A DNA stretch of 64,000 nucleotides from Burkholderia sp. IMCC1007 (GCF_027257875.1 NZ_JAPVQY010000009.1:108119-172118); one strand, 5' to 3'; numbered from the stretch's first letter, positions 44,243-52,991 are shown. Made by a program: numbers and translations. The notes: generated by a model from the letters alone, not told the origin.

Positions 44243-45553
44243 TCAATGATGATGCTGCACGCGCGACACGACTGCGTCGCGCGCACCCTTGCGGCTCAGC
44301 AGCAGCGTGACGAGCGCCGACACCGCGAGCGTGCCGGCCACCACGTACAGCCCGGCCGCATAGCCGCCCGTCACGTGCTTGAGCCAGCCGATCGCGAATG
44401 GCCCGACGAACCCGCCGAGGTTGCCGATCGAGTTGATCATCGCGATCCCCGCGGCCGCACCGGCGCCCGACAGGAACGCGCTCGGCATCGCCCACAGCGG
44501 CGCCTTCGCGGCGCTGATCCCGACGTTGACGACCACCAGCGCGAGCACGGTCACGAGCGCCGTACTCGCCTGCCCCGCGAACACGAAGCCGGCGCAGGCC
44601 AGCACGCACGGAATCACCACATGCCACGTGCGCTCGCCGCTGCGGTCCGAATGGCGCGCCCACCCGATCATCGCGACGACGGCGGCAATGCTCGGGATGC
44701 CGGTCAGCAGGCCCGTCTGCAATGCGGTGAAGCCGAACTGCTTGACCATCAGCGGCGCCCACAGGCCGAGCGTATAGAGCCCCGCCGACGTGCCGAAGTA
44801 GATCAGCGCGAGCGCCAGCACACGCGGGTCGCGCAGCGCCTGCCACGCGCCGGCCGTATGCCCGGCGTGCGTGTGCCGCACGTCGGCTTCCGACTTCAGC
44901 TTCGCGATCAGCCAGTCGCGCTCGTCCGCCTTCAGCCACGCGGCCTTCGACGGCGCATCGGTCAGGCACTTCAGCACCACGAAGCCGAGCACGACGGCCG
45001 GCAGCGCCTCGACGACGTACAGCATCTGCCAGTCCGCGAGCCCGAACATCGGCGGCATCTGCATGATCGCGCCCGACAGCGGCGAGCCGATCGCGGTCGA
45101 GATCGGCGCGGCCGCCATGAACCATGCGGCGGCCACCGCGCGTTGCTTCGCAGGGAACCACAGGCTCAGGTACAGGATGATGCCGGGGAAGAAGCCGGCT
45201 TCCGCGATGCCGAGCAGGAAGCGCAACGCGTAGAAGCTCGTCGGCCCGGTCACGAATGCGGAGACCGCCGACACGATGCCCCACGTGATCATCACGCGCG
45301 CGATCCAGATGCGGGCGCCGACGCGGTGGAGAATCAGGTTGGATGGCACTTCGAACAGAAAGTAGCCGATGAAGAACAGGCCGCCGCCCAGTCCGAACGC
45401 GGTCGGCGACAGGCCGATCGCCTTGTTCATCGTCATCGCCGCGAAGCCGACGTTGACGCGGTCGAGAAAGCTGACGAAGTAAAGCAGCATCACGAACGGA
45501 ATGATGCGCCACATCAGTTTCCGCGCGACGCGGGTTTCCAGATCCGCTTGCAT
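44243..45553 (-). CDS. MFS transporter, anion:cation symporter (tartrate/phthalate permease type)
   Basis: A 436-residue transporter of the ACS (TtuB/phthalate permease) family. Signatures are MLLYFVSFLDRVNVGFAAMT at helix 1, FFIGYFLFEVPSNLILHRVG (the helix 2-3 motif), GIAEAGFFPGIILYLSLWFP in helix 4 and AGAAAGIAMINSIGNLGGFV in the second half. AAGGAGGAGACAC precedes the ATG. The C-terminus ends in VQHHH. It follows the tartrate dehydrogenase gene on the same strand by about 190 bp and is opposite a LysR regulator, matching ttuB-ttuC arrangements for tartrate or D-malate use. Confidence 0.92.
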   Translation of the reverse strand: MQADLETRVARKLMWRIIPFVMLLYFVSFLDRVNVGFAAMTMNKAIGLSPTAFGLGGGLFFIGYFLFEVPSNLILHRVGARIWIARVMITWGIVSAVSAFVTGPTSFYALRFLLGIAEAGFFPGIILYLSLWFPAKQRAVAAAWFMAAAPISTAIGSPLSGAIMQMPPMFGLADWQMLYVVEALPAVVLGFVVLKCLTDAPSKAAWLKADERDWLIAKLKSEADVRHTHAGHTAGAWQALRDPRVLALALIYFGTSAGLYTLGLWAPLMVKQFGFTALQTGLLTGIPSIAAVVAMIGWARHSDRSGERTWHVVIPCVLACAGFVFAGQASTALVTVLALVVVNVGISAAKAPLWAMPSAFLSGAGAAAGIAMINSIGNLGGFVGPFAIGWLKHVTGGYAAGLYVVAGTLAVSALVTLLLSRKGARDAVVSRVQHHH

Positions 45554-45741
45554 GTGTCTCCTCCTTCGAGGTCGAGCCGAGCTCCCTGCTTGCAGGTGCC
45601 CGGCGGGTGCTCAACGAGCGCTGACCGGCGCAGCGCCGAAGCGCGCGCACCGGCGCCCGGCTCGCGTCGAATGTGCGAGTCGCGGGCAATCAATTTCCGG
45701 TGGAGGCGAGCGGACGGCGATCGTCGCGCGCCTCGTTGCCG

Positions 45742-46824
45742 TCAGGCAGCGACCGCCGCGGTCGCGACGCGCTCGCAGACGGCCGCCGTCACCTGCGCGG
45801 TCGTGGCGCTGCCGCCGAGATCGCGGGTATGCAGCGACGGGTCGGCCGTGACGGCCTCGATCGCCTGCATTACGCGCGCGGCCGCCTCCGTCTCGCCGAG
45901 ATGCTCGAGCAGCATCACGACCGACCAGAACGTGCCGACCGGATTCGCGAGCCCCTTGCCCATGATGTCGAACGCGGAACCGTGGATCGGCTCGAACATC
46001 GACGGATAGCGGCGCTCCGGATCGATGTTGCCGGTCGGCGCGATGCCGAGGCTGCCGGCGAGCGCGGCGGCGAGGTCGCTGAGGATGTCCGCGTGCAGGT
46101 TCGTCGCGACGATCGTGTCGAGCGACGCCGGGCGGTTCACCATGCGCGCGGTCGCCGCATCGACGAGTTCCTTGTCCCACGTGACGTCGGGGAATTCCTG
46201 CGCGACCTGCTTCGCGATCTCGTCCCACATCACCATCGCGTGACGCTGCGCGTTGCTCTTCGTGATGACGGTCAGCAGCTTGCGCGGCCGCGATTGCGCG
46301 AGGCGGAACGCGAAGCGCATGATGCGTTCGACGCCGGCGCGCGTGAGGATCGACACGTCGGTCGCGGCCTCGATCGGATGACCCTGGTGCACGCGGCCGC
46401 CGACGCCCGCGTATTCGCCTTCCGAGTTCTCGCGCACGATCACCCAGTTCAGGTCGTCCGGGCCGCAGCGCTTCAGCGGCGCATCGATGCCGGGCAGGAT
46501 GCGCGTCGGGCGCACGTTCGCGTACTGGTCGAAGCCCTGGCAGATCTTCAGGCGCAGGCCCCACAGCGTCACGTGGTCGGGCACGTCCGGGTCGCCGGCC
46601 GAGCCGAACAGGATCGCGTCCTTGCCGCGCAGCGCGTCCAGGCCGTCGGCCGGCATCATCGCGCCGTGCTCGCGGTAGTAGTCGGCGCCCCAGTCGAAAT
46701 CCTCGAACTCGAACGCAAACCGGTCGCTGCCGCGAGCCAGCGCTTCCAGAACCTGCTTGCCGGCAGGCACCACTTCCTTGCCGATCCCGTCGCCGGGAAT
46801 GGTCGCGATACGGTAGGTCTTCAT
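45742..46824 (-). CDS. ttuC: Tartrate dehydrogenase / D-malate decarboxylating dehydrogenase
   Basis: A 360-residue member of the isopropylmalate/isocitrate dehydrogenase superfamily. IATIPGDGIGKEVVPAGKQV starts the fold. WVIVRENSEGEYAGVGGRVH holds the active-site loop of the TtuC/DmlA group. TVITKSNAQRHAMVMWDEIA has the catalytic Lys. NLHADILSDLAAALAGSLGI binds the divalent metal through Asp, and FEPIHGSAFDIMGKGLANPV binds NAD. The enzyme oxidises tartrate or decarboxylates D-malate to pyruvate. The ATG at 46824 follows GAGGATGTCAGC. The divergent LysR gene starts 108 bp away. Confidence 0.92.
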   Translation of the reverse strand: MKTYRIATIPGDGIGKEVVPAGKQVLEALARGSDRFAFEFEDFDWGADYYREHGAMMPADGLDALRGKDAILFGSAGDPDVPDHVTLWGLRLKICQGFDQYANVRPTRILPGIDAPLKRCGPDDLNWVIVRENSEGEYAGVGGRVHQGHPIEAATDVSILTRAGVERIMRFAFRLAQSRPRKLLTVITKSNAQRHAMVMWDEIAKQVAQEFPDVTWDKELVDAATARMVNRPASLDTIVATNLHADILSDLAAALAGSLGIAPTGNIDPERRYPSMFEPIHGSAFDIMGKGLANPVGTFWSVVMLLEHLGETEAAARVMQAIEAVTADPSLHTRDLGGSATTAQVTAAVCERVATAAVAA

Positions 46825-46932
46825 GCTGACATCCTCGATTGATCGTGAGCGTGAATGCACTTTACCTAACCTGCAGTACCGGAACCGGCGCTAGAATCAA
46901 AGCATCTTTAACTTCGGTTCATTAATCCAGAC

Positions 46933-47841
46933 ATGGCGGATACCGTGCAGCCGGCCGATCTCGGCTTCTTCTCGACGCTGGCCGCGTCGGGCAGCCTGAG
47001 CGCGGCCGCGCGCGAGCTCGGGCTGACCGCGGCGGCGGTCAGCAAGCGGCTCACGCAGATGGAACGGCGTGCGGGCGTGACGCTCGTCAACCGCACGACG
47101 CGACGCATGATGCTGACGCCCGAAGGCGACGTGTATCTCGACTACGCGCGCCGGATCCTCGATCAGATGGACGAGCTGGGCGAACTGCTCGGCAGCGCGA
47201 AACAGCGGCCGAAGGGGCTGCTGCGCGTGAACGCGACGCTCGGCTTCGGGCGTGGCCACGTCGGGCCGGCGATCTCGCGCTTCGTCGCGCGCTATCCGGA
47301 GGTGTCGGTGCAGCTGCAGCTGTCGGTGATGCCGCCGCCGCTGACCGACGACGCGTTCGACGTCTGTATCCGCTTCGGCGAGCCGCCCGACACGCGGGTG
47401 GTCGCGCGGCGCCTCGCGCCGAACCGCCGGCTGCTGTGCGCGGCGCCCGCGTATCTCGCGCGGCACGGGACGCCCGGCACGCCGCACGAGCTGACGCGGC
47501 ACAACTGCATCGGCATCCGGCAGGGCGACGAGGGTTACGGGATCTGGCGGCTGACGAGCGGGCGCGGTGCGGCGCGCCACACCGAAGCGGTGCGAATCAA
47601 CGGCAACCTGACGACGAACGACGGCGAGATCGCAGTGAAGTGGGCGCTCGACGGGCATGGGATCCTGATGCGCGCCGAGTGGGATATCCGCGACTATCTG
47701 GCCGACGGGCGGCTCGTCGTCGTGTTGCCCGACTACGAGACGCCGAGCGCGGACATCTATGCGGTGTATGCGCAACGGCATCAGATGTCGACGCGGATAC
47801 GGGCGTTCGTGGAGTTTCTGGCGGGGGAATTGGGCGGGTGA
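46933..47841 (+). CDS. LysR-family regulator of the tartrate/malate module (DmlR-like)
   Basis: A 302-residue LysR regulator. FFSTLAASGSLSAAARELGL and TAAAVSKRLTQMERRAGVTL form the winged helix. LRVNATLGFGRGHVGPAISR begins the effector domain, and FDVCIRFGEPPDTRVVARRL is typical for the TtuA/DmlR group. It is divergent from ttuC across 108 bp, the standard LysR arrangement for controlling the neighbour and itself. GCATCTTTAACTTCGGTTCA near 46905 is AT-rich and likely contains the overlapping promoters. D-malate or tartrate is the likely co-inducer, by analogy. Confidence 0.9.
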   Translation: MADTVQPADLGFFSTLAASGSLSAAARELGLTAAAVSKRLTQMERRAGVTLVNRTTRRMMLTPEGDVYLDYARRILDQMDELGELLGSAKQRPKGLLRVNATLGFGRGHVGPAISRFVARYPEVSVQLQLSVMPPPLTDDAFDVCIRFGEPPDTRVVARRLAPNRRLLCAAPAYLARHGTPGTPHELTRHNCIGIRQGDEGYGIWRLTSGRGAARHTEAVRINGNLTTNDGEIAVKWALDGHGILMRAEWDIRDYLADGRLVVVLPDYETPSADIYAVYAQRHQMSTRIRAFVEFLAGELGG

Positions 47842-48069
47842 CGGGGGCGCCCTGCTGGACGAAGTCGGACCGTAGGCCCTGCGCAAACCGCGTTCGGCGC
47901 TGACTCGACATGCCAGCGCAATGCCAATATTTCCACTATTTTCCTGCAATTTCGCCAGAATATTTACACAATCGGCCACCGAACCAGCATCGCACCATGC
48001 CGCCTGCAGGCCAAAGTGCTATTATTTTGGCGTTATCCTGCAAAAATCGATGAAATATTAGCTCCGATC

Positions 48070-48582
48070 ATGGCCAAGAAGACCGCCCCGCTCTTGCCGG
48101 CATCCAATCGGCTACTCGTCGACTTCGGCGAGCGGCTGAAGCTGGCGCGCCTGCGCCGAAAGCTGACGGCGAAACAGGTCGCCGAACGCGCCGGCATGTC
48201 GCCGATGACGCTTCGCTCCCTCGAAGCGGGCGGTTCCGGCGTAACGATCGGGGCCTATCTTTCCGTCATGCAGACGCTCGGGCTGCAGGACGATCTGGAA
48301 AAGCTGGCCGCCACGGACTCGCTCGGCCGCCAGCTTCAGGACGCCCGCCTCGCCACACCGCGGCGCCGGAAGGAAACAGCATCGCCTCCCGCGGCAGCGG
48401 CGCGCGCATCGGCCAACAGGCGCGCTCGCGCGCGGGTCGCCCCCGCGCCCCAGACCGGGGAAACAGCCGCGACGGCAGCCGGTCGCGCCCTGCCAGACGA
48501 CAATCGCGGTACGACCGCCGCGGATCTGGCCGCATTGCTGAAACCGGTGGGCAGGCGGCACGGGGGCCCAGCCAAGAAATGA
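48070..48582 (+). CDS. HipB-like XRE-family antitoxin/regulator with long basic tail
   Basis: A 170-residue protein. Residues about 15-75 are an XRE helix-turn-helix: [40 protein letters not shown] and [14 protein letters not shown]. The remaining 95 residues form an Arg/Ala-rich tail ([20 protein letters not shown]), disordered in appearance, which makes it about twice as long as E. coli HipB. The last bases overlap the hipA ATG (ATGA), so the pair is translationally coupled. The upstream 230 bp is notably AT-rich for this genome, which suggests transfer. In HipBA systems this protein binds the operon operator and neutralises HipA. ATG 48070 starts the HTH frame. Confidence 0.85.
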   Translation: MAKKTAPLLPASNRLLVDFGERLKLARLRRKLTAKQVAERAGMSPMTLRSLEAGGSGVTIGAYLSVMQTLGLQDDLEKLAATDSLGRQLQDARLATPRRRKETASPPAAAARASANRRARARVAPAPQTGETAATAAGRALPDDNRGTTAADLAALLKPVGRRHGGPAKK

Positions 48583-49850
48583 CGACCATCTCCGTCTATG
48601 CGGACTGGAACAGCCTGCCCGCTCCCCGAAAGCTCGGTGTTCTGCACGCGCGGCAGACGCGCGCCACCGAACGGTTCGAATACCAGTACGACGCGGTTGC
48701 GCTGGCTGCGCCCGAGTTCGCCGGTGTGCAGCTCGACCCCGGCATCGGCCTCTTCGAAGGACCGCAATATCCGGTTCCGCCGCGCAACACGTTCGGCGCG
48801 TTCGCCGATTCGAGCCCCGACCGGTGGGGCCGCATGCTGATGGATCGCCGGCTGGAGCGCGACATTCGCGCCGGACTGCGACCGAAGGGCACGCGACTGC
48901 ATGAGTCCGACTACCTGCTCGGCGTTCATGATCTCTATCGAGTCGGCGCATTGCGCTACAAGCTCGACGACACCGGAGAATTTCTCGACGACCGCATCGA
49001 TCTCGCCGCGCCACCGTTTGCGGAGATTCGTGAACTCGAGCAAGCCAGTCGAGCTCTGGAGGAAGACGTCGACAACATCGCGCCGGACGGTCGCGATTGG
49101 CTGTCGATGCTCATCGCGCCCGGCGGCTCGCTCGGCGGCGCAAGACCGAAAGCCAGCGTGGCCGACGATCGCGGGCATCTGTACATCGCAAAGTTCCCGA
49201 GCGCGCGAGACGACTACGACGTAGGTGGCTGGGAAATGGTTGTCAATGCACTGGCGCTCGGCTGCGGCTTGAACGTCGCCCATGCAGAAGCGCGGAAATT
49301 CGCCAGTGACCATCACTGCTTCCTTGTCCGGCGCTTCGATCGGACTGCCGATGGCCGCAGGCTGCATTTTGCGTCGGCCATGACGATGACCGGACATGTC
49401 GACGGCGACGATGCATCCACCGGCGCCAGCTATCTGGAACTGGCGGAGGTGCTCATCCGACACGGCGCGCGAGCGAATGCAGACCTGCGCGAACTATGGG
49501 CGCGCATCGTATTCAACCTTCTCGTCTCGAATACCGACGACCATCTTCGCAATCACGGATTCATTCTCGAGCCGGATGCGGGCTGGAGACTCTCCGCCGC
49601 GTACGACATGAACCCCGTCGCCGTGGCCGATTGTCTCAAGCTCAACATCACGGAAGCCGACAACGCGCTGGACCTCGAACTCGCCCGCGAGGTATGTGAA
49701 TATTTTCGGCTGAGCCTGAAAGACGCCGACGAGATCATCGACGACTTCCGCGGCGTCGTCGCCCAATGGCGCACGCTCGCGGCACGACTCGCGCTTTCCG
49801 CCCGCGAACAGGAGCGCATGGCCGACGCGTTTCGCCTGGCCGGCGCCTGA
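48579..49850 (+). CDS. HipA-like serine/threonine kinase toxin
   Basis: A 423-residue HipA-domain protein. [20 protein letters not shown] is the HipA N-terminal motif. [20 protein letters not shown] is the P-loop-like, autophosphorylated loop. [20 protein letters not shown] supplies the ATP-binding Lys. [20 protein letters not shown] contains the catalytic Asp and Asn, and [10 protein letters not shown] the metal-binding Asp. All catalytic residues are present. E. coli HipA phosphorylates GltX to cause persistence; other HipA proteins have other targets, so the target is open. The partner HTH gene overlaps by four bases. Confidence 0.9.
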   Translation: MTTISVYADWNSLPAPRKLGVLHARQTRATERFEYQYDAVALAAPEFAGVQLDPGIGLFEGPQYPVPPRNTFGAFADSSPDRWGRMLMDRRLERDIRAGLRPKGTRLHESDYLLGVHDLYRVGALRYKLDDTGEFLDDRIDLAAPPFAEIRELEQASRALEEDVDNIAPDGRDWLSMLIAPGGSLGGARPKASVADDRGHLYIAKFPSARDDYDVGGWEMVVNALALGCGLNVAHAEARKFASDHHCFLVRRFDRTADGRRLHFASAMTMTGHVDGDDASTGASYLELAEVLIRHGARANADLRELWARIVFNLLVSNTDDHLRNHGFILEPDAGWRLSAAYDMNPVAVADCLKLNITEADNALDLELAREVCEYFRLSLKDADEIIDDFRGVVAQWRTLAARLALSAREQERMADAFRLAGA

Positions 49851-49992
49851 GCACGTCATTCGACCATGCTCGTCGTCGACGCTGACCACGCCGTCGAGCC
49901 GATTTTGCGCACCGCGACGTCCATCGCGAAATCGAGGAACCGAATACAATGCGTCGATTCCCCGCCGCTGCGCCAACCTTGCCGGAGCCGCC

Positions 49993-50619
49993 ATGTTCGA
50001 CCTGACCACGCTGACCACCTTCACGGCCGTCGTCCTGGGCCTGTTCCTGATCCCCGGCCCCGCCGTGCTGCTCGTGCTGAGCCGCACCGTGCAGGGCGGG
50101 CGCAAGACCGGCATCCTGACCGGGCTCGGCGTCGCGAGCGGCGATTTCGTGCATGCGCTGTTCGCGGCCGTCGGCTTGTCCGCGCTGCTGATGACGTCGG
50201 CGCTCGCGTTCAACGTCGTGAAGCTGGTGGGTGCCGCGTACCTGATCTACCTCGGCGTGCGCGCGCTGCTCGACAGGCCGTCCGATCCGTCGCTGCCGAA
50301 GGTGTCGCCCGTCACGCCGCTGAAGGCGTACCTGCAGGCGATTCCCGCCGAAGTGCTGAATCCGAAGACCGCGCTGTTCTTCCTCGCGTTCATGCCGCAG
50401 TTCGTGCATCCGGAACGCGGCTCGACGTTCGTGCAGTTCGCGGTGCTCGGGCTGATCTTCGTCGCGCTCAGCTCGCTCTACACGACGCTGATCGCATGCT
50501 CGATCCGCCCGCTGGGCCGCCTCGTGAAGCGGCTCGCATGGCTCACGCGCTGCCAGGGGAAGATCATCGGGTCGATCTTCATCGCGCTCGGGCTGCGGGT
50601 GGCGGTGCAGCAGCGCTGA
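49993..50619 (+). CDS. LysE/RhtB-family amino acid exporter
   Basis: A 208-residue inner-membrane exporter with six predicted helices. VVLGLFLIPGPAVLLVLSRT is the conserved helix 1 with the GPA motif. GGRKTGILTGLGVASGDFVH and VVKLVGAAYLIYLGVRALLD follow, then EVLNPKTALFFLAFMPQFVH, the most conserved part of the family. It probably exports homoserine, threonine or related amino acids. The ATG at 49993 follows GGAGCCGCC. It is flanked by hipA and the convergent rtcR gene, with no functional link apparent. Confidence 0.92.
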   Translation: MFDLTTLTTFTAVVLGLFLIPGPAVLLVLSRTVQGGRKTGILTGLGVASGDFVHALFAAVGLSALLMTSALAFNVVKLVGAAYLIYLGVRALLDRPSDPSLPKVSPVTPLKAYLQAIPAEVLNPKTALFFLAFMPQFVHPERGSTFVQFAVLGLIFVALSSLYTTLIACSIRPLGRLVKRLAWLTRCQGKIIGSIFIALGLRVAVQQR

Positions 50620-50708
50620 ATGGGCACGGCCGCATGACGCGCGCCGACGTTGGGGGCCCGCGTCGAAGCGACTGACGCCGGCCGGCACGGGCGCGGTGCC
50701 GTCGGACG

Positions 50709-52328
50709 TCAACGCGCGACGTCGAGCGCCAGCCGCACCGCCTCCCAATCGAGCCCGAATCGCGCGAGGTACTTGCGCAACCGGTCCGCGTCGTTCGGCT
50801 GCTTCTTGTTCTGCCGCGACACCGCGAACAGCGTGCGCCCGGCTTCCGACAAACTCGCCGATACGCGGCACACGTCCAGCACGCGTTCGAGCTGCGCGCG
50901 GTCGAACAGGTCGAGTTCCGCCGCCCGCGCACCGAATACCGCGTCGACGTGCGCGTCCGGCGCCCGGCCGCTGCCCGGCGACGACCACGTGCGCGTCAAG
51001 CGCTCGACCTCCTGTTCGGCGATGCCCTCGGTAATCCGCCCGGCATCGGCCAGCGTCGCCATCCGCGTGATCGATGCGGACAGCTCGCGGAAGTTGCCGG
51101 CCCACGTCGCGCGCGGCGATGCGGCGAACGCGAGATAGCGCCGCTTCGCTTCCACGTTGAACCGCACCTGTTCGCCCTGCTCGCGGCCGAAACGATCGAG
51201 TTCGAATTCGAGGTTCGGCTCGATGTCCTCGCGGCGTTCCGCGAGCCCCGGCAATTCGTAAGTCCACAGGTTGATCCGCGCATACAGATCCTCGCGGAAC
51301 GTGCCGGCCGCCACCATCTGCCGCAGGTCGCGGTGGGTGCCGGCGATCAGCTCGAAATCGCTGGTCGCCTCGACGTCCGCGCCGACCGGCAGGAAGCGCT
51401 TCTCCTCGATCGCCTTCAGCAGCATCGCCTGCTCGTCGAGCCCGAGTTCGCCGATCTCGTCGAGAAACAGCAGGCCGCCGTCCGCCGCGCGCAGCAGGCC
51501 CGCGCGGGCGGACTGCGCGCCGGTGAACGCGCCCTTCACGTGCCCGAACAGCGTGGACATCGCGGCGTCGCCGCGCAGCGTCGCGCAGTTGATCTCGATG
51601 AACGGGCCCGCGAGCCGATGGCGGCCGCGCTTCAGTTCGTACACGCGCTTCGCGAGAAACGACTTGCCGGCGCCCGTCGGGCCGACCAGCAGCATCGGCG
51701 CGCGCGAACGCACGGCCACGCGCTCCAGCTGCTCGATCAGCGCGTTGAAGCGCGCGTTGCGCGTCGCGATGCCGGCCTTCAGGAACGACACCGTCTCGTC
51801 GCGCTCGTGCGTGAAGCGCTGCGCGATGCGGTTGTAGCGCGACAGGTCGAGATCGATCACCGACACCGTGCCCGGCCCGCTCGGCCCTTCGTCGGTCTGC
51901 TGCGGCGGCCCGGTTTGCACGAGGCGCGCGGGCAGGTAGCGCGCTTCCGCGAGCAGGAACCAGCAGATCTGCGCGACGTGCGTGCCGGTCGTGATGTGAA
52001 CCAGATAGTCCTCGCGGTCGAGATCGAACGGATAGGCGCGCGCGTAGTCGTGCAGCGTCGCGTAGACCTCCTCGAAATCCCACGGGTCGCGGATCGTGAT
52101 CGGCGTGAGGCGCACGTCGGTATGCGGCGACAGTTCCGCGAGATCGTCGCGCACCTGCAGCGCGAGGCGCGTGTAGCCCGGCGGATGCAGCAATTCGAGG
52201 CGATCGATCGCGAGATCCGGTTGCGCGCACAGCGACACGGTCGGGCGCCACTTGCGGAAACGGCGCGGCGCGCGGCCGCCCTGGTCGAGCACGGTGCCCA
52301 GAAAGCCGATGGCGACGGTTTTGCGCAT
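50709..52328 (-). CDS. rtcR: RtcR: sigma-54-dependent activator with CARF-like sensor domain
   Basis: A 539-residue enhancer-binding protein. Residues 1-185 are the RtcR N-terminal domain, a divergent CARF domain (KTVAIGFLGTVLDQGG; DYLVHITTGTHVAQICWFLL). The AAA+ domain has Walker A LLVGPTGAGKSFLAKRVYEL, the GAFTGA loop in FGHVKGAFTGAQSARAGLLR that contacts sigma-54, and Walker B GGLLFLDEIGELGLDEQAML. The C-terminal helix-turn-helix is near ASLSEAGRTLFAVSRQNKKQ. In Salmonella, RtcR responds to tRNA fragments ending in cyclic phosphate. A near-consensus sigma-54 promoter lies 149 bp upstream on the other strand, leading to the tRNA-like elements, slipin and rtcB. Confidence 0.95.
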   Translation of the reverse strand: MRKTVAIGFLGTVLDQGGRAPRRFRKWRPTVSLCAQPDLAIDRLELLHPPGYTRLALQVRDDLAELSPHTDVRLTPITIRDPWDFEEVYATLHDYARAYPFDLDREDYLVHITTGTHVAQICWFLLAEARYLPARLVQTGPPQQTDEGPSGPGTVSVIDLDLSRYNRIAQRFTHERDETVSFLKAGIATRNARFNALIEQLERVAVRSRAPMLLVGPTGAGKSFLAKRVYELKRGRHRLAGPFIEINCATLRGDAAMSTLFGHVKGAFTGAQSARAGLLRAADGGLLFLDEIGELGLDEQAMLLKAIEEKRFLPVGADVEATSDFELIAGTHRDLRQMVAAGTFREDLYARINLWTYELPGLAERREDIEPNLEFELDRFGREQGEQVRFNVEAKRRYLAFAASPRATWAGNFRELSASITRMATLADAGRITEGIAEQEVERLTRTWSSPGSGRAPDAHVDAVFGARAAELDLFDRAQLERVLDVCRVSASLSEAGRTLFAVSRQNKKQPNDADRLRKYLARFGLDWEAVRLALDVAR

Positions 52329-52329
52329 G

Positions 52330-52347
52330 TTTATCTCATGGGATAAA
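52330..52347. promoter_or_regulatory. Inverted repeat at the rtcR start
   Basis: TTTATC (52330-52335) and GATAAA (52342-52347) form a six-base inverted repeat directly before the rtcR ATG. TTTTATC recurs at about 52360. The sequence is AT-rich. It could be an RtcR binding site acting as enhancer for the divergent sigma-54 promoter about 130 bp away. Confidence 0.4.
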
Positions 52348-52476
52348 AGCCAATCCGATTTTATCTAAATTCGGCAGTCGAGCGACAACGACCTTCCCTT
52401 CGCTCGCCGCCCCAAAATAAACAATCCTCTTTTGTTTCAACCACTTGTCGACATTTTCAATGGCTGCGCCAGCCGC

Positions 52477-52492
52477 TGGCACGCTCCTCGCT
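52477..52492 (+). promoter_or_regulatory. Sigma-54 promoter of the tRNA-like/slipin/rtcB unit
   Basis: TGGCACG-CTCC-TCGCT matches the sigma-54 consensus TGGCACG-N4-TTGCW with a single change (C for T in the -12 element). The GG and GC of the -24 and -12 elements are at the right spacing, and transcription should start near 52503. RtcR, encoded divergently, is a sigma-54 activator, so the assignment is well supported. Confidence 0.88.
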
Positions 52493-52529
52493 AAATAAGA
52501 GGGGCCGGATGTCCCGCTGGCCCGCGAGC

Positions 52530-52548
52530 CAGGGTTCAAAAAGCCCTG
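52530..52548 (+). ncRNA. T-loop-like hairpin early in the rtcR-dependent leader
   Basis: CAGGG (52530-52534) pairs with CCCTG (52544-52548) and encloses TTCAAAAAG, which resembles a T loop (TTCRA). An overlapping alternative hairpin uses CTGGC and GCCAG at 52517-52532. It may be a third, degenerate tRNA-like module or simply part of a structured leader. Confidence 0.3.
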
Positions 52549-52603
52549 CTGGTGCGCCGCCGCCGAACCTCGTTCGTTGCGGCCGCGCATGCCGCCATGG
52601 ACA

Positions 52604-52662
52604 GACGAAGGCAAAGGGGCGCGCGAGGCAGCTTCGTCCGGGTTCGAATCCCGGGGCGCCCA
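52604..52662 (+). ncRNA. tRNA-like element 1 (T arm plus partial acceptor)
   Basis: CCGGG-TTCGAAT-CCCGG (52638-52654) is a perfect T arm with the canonical T loop. It is followed at once by a seven-base acceptor-like strand GGCGCCC and A (52655-52662). GGGCGC at 52617-52622 can pair with GCGCCC (52656-52661), leaving only a short hairpin in place of the D and anticodon arms; alternatively GACGAAG (52604-52610) pairs with CTTCGTC (52632-52638). A complete tRNA cannot be drawn. It is likely a tRNA mimic or remnant in the RtcR-controlled transcript. Confidence 0.5.
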
Positions 52663-52664
52663 CT

Positions 52665-52734
52665 GTTCGGAAGCTCAACAGGTAGAGCAGCCGGCGCAAG
52701 CCGGTGTGTGGCGGGTTCGAATCCCGTCCGAACG
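52665..52734 (+). ncRNA. tRNA-like element 2 with shrunken anticodon arm
   Basis: The acceptor strands GTTCGGA (52665-52671) and TCCGAAC (52727-52733) pair perfectly. The D arm is GCTC-AACAGGTA-GAGC with the conserved GG. The T arm is CGGG-TTCGAAT-CCCG. The anticodon arm is abnormal: GCCGG-CGCAAG-CCGGT gives a six-base loop, or CCGGC-GCAA-GCCGG gives a GNRA tetraloop, so no normal seven-base anticodon loop forms. CCA is not encoded. Two bases downstream, TTGTCC-GCAA-GGACAA forms another GNRA hairpin (52735-52750). It is probably a tRNA mimic rather than a decoding tRNA. Confidence 0.7.
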
Positions 52735-52991
52735 TTGTCCGCAAGGACAATTTCTGATGAAAGCAGTACCCGCCGGCGCGGGCCGACAGGCCCGCCGCGC
52801 GTCGAACCGGTTGCGGTTCCGCGCGATCGGCCGGGCGGCCGGACGGCCAGCGCGAACGCGCACGACGACGCGATGCAGGATGCGTCGCCGCGTGCTGCCG
52901 CGCCGGCCAACGCGCCGCCCGCCCGATCGCGTCGCACCCCGATCCGTACGAGGCATGTCGTCCGGCGGTCATTGAAGAAAAGGACAAGAAT
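52735..52991 (+). other. Structured leader between tRNA-like element 2 and slipin
   Basis: About 257 bases with no gene. It begins with the hairpin TTGTCC-GCAA-GGACAA, followed by TTTCTG, then GCGGGCC-GACA-GGCCCGC at 52778-52795. The part just before slipin (GAAGAAAAGGACAAGAAT at 52974-52991) contains the slipin ribosome-binding site AAAGGA. Confidence 0.5.

Noticed and set aside
43795-44286. A 163-codon minus-strand frame near the P-loop kinase
   Set aside because: It is antisense to the kinase, low in recognisable sequence and without a start signal.
52336-52614. A 92-codon minus-strand frame upstream of rtcR whose C-terminal part looks protein-like
   Set aside because: It overlaps the sigma-54 promoter and the tRNA-like leader, has no ribosome-binding site and no recognised homologue.
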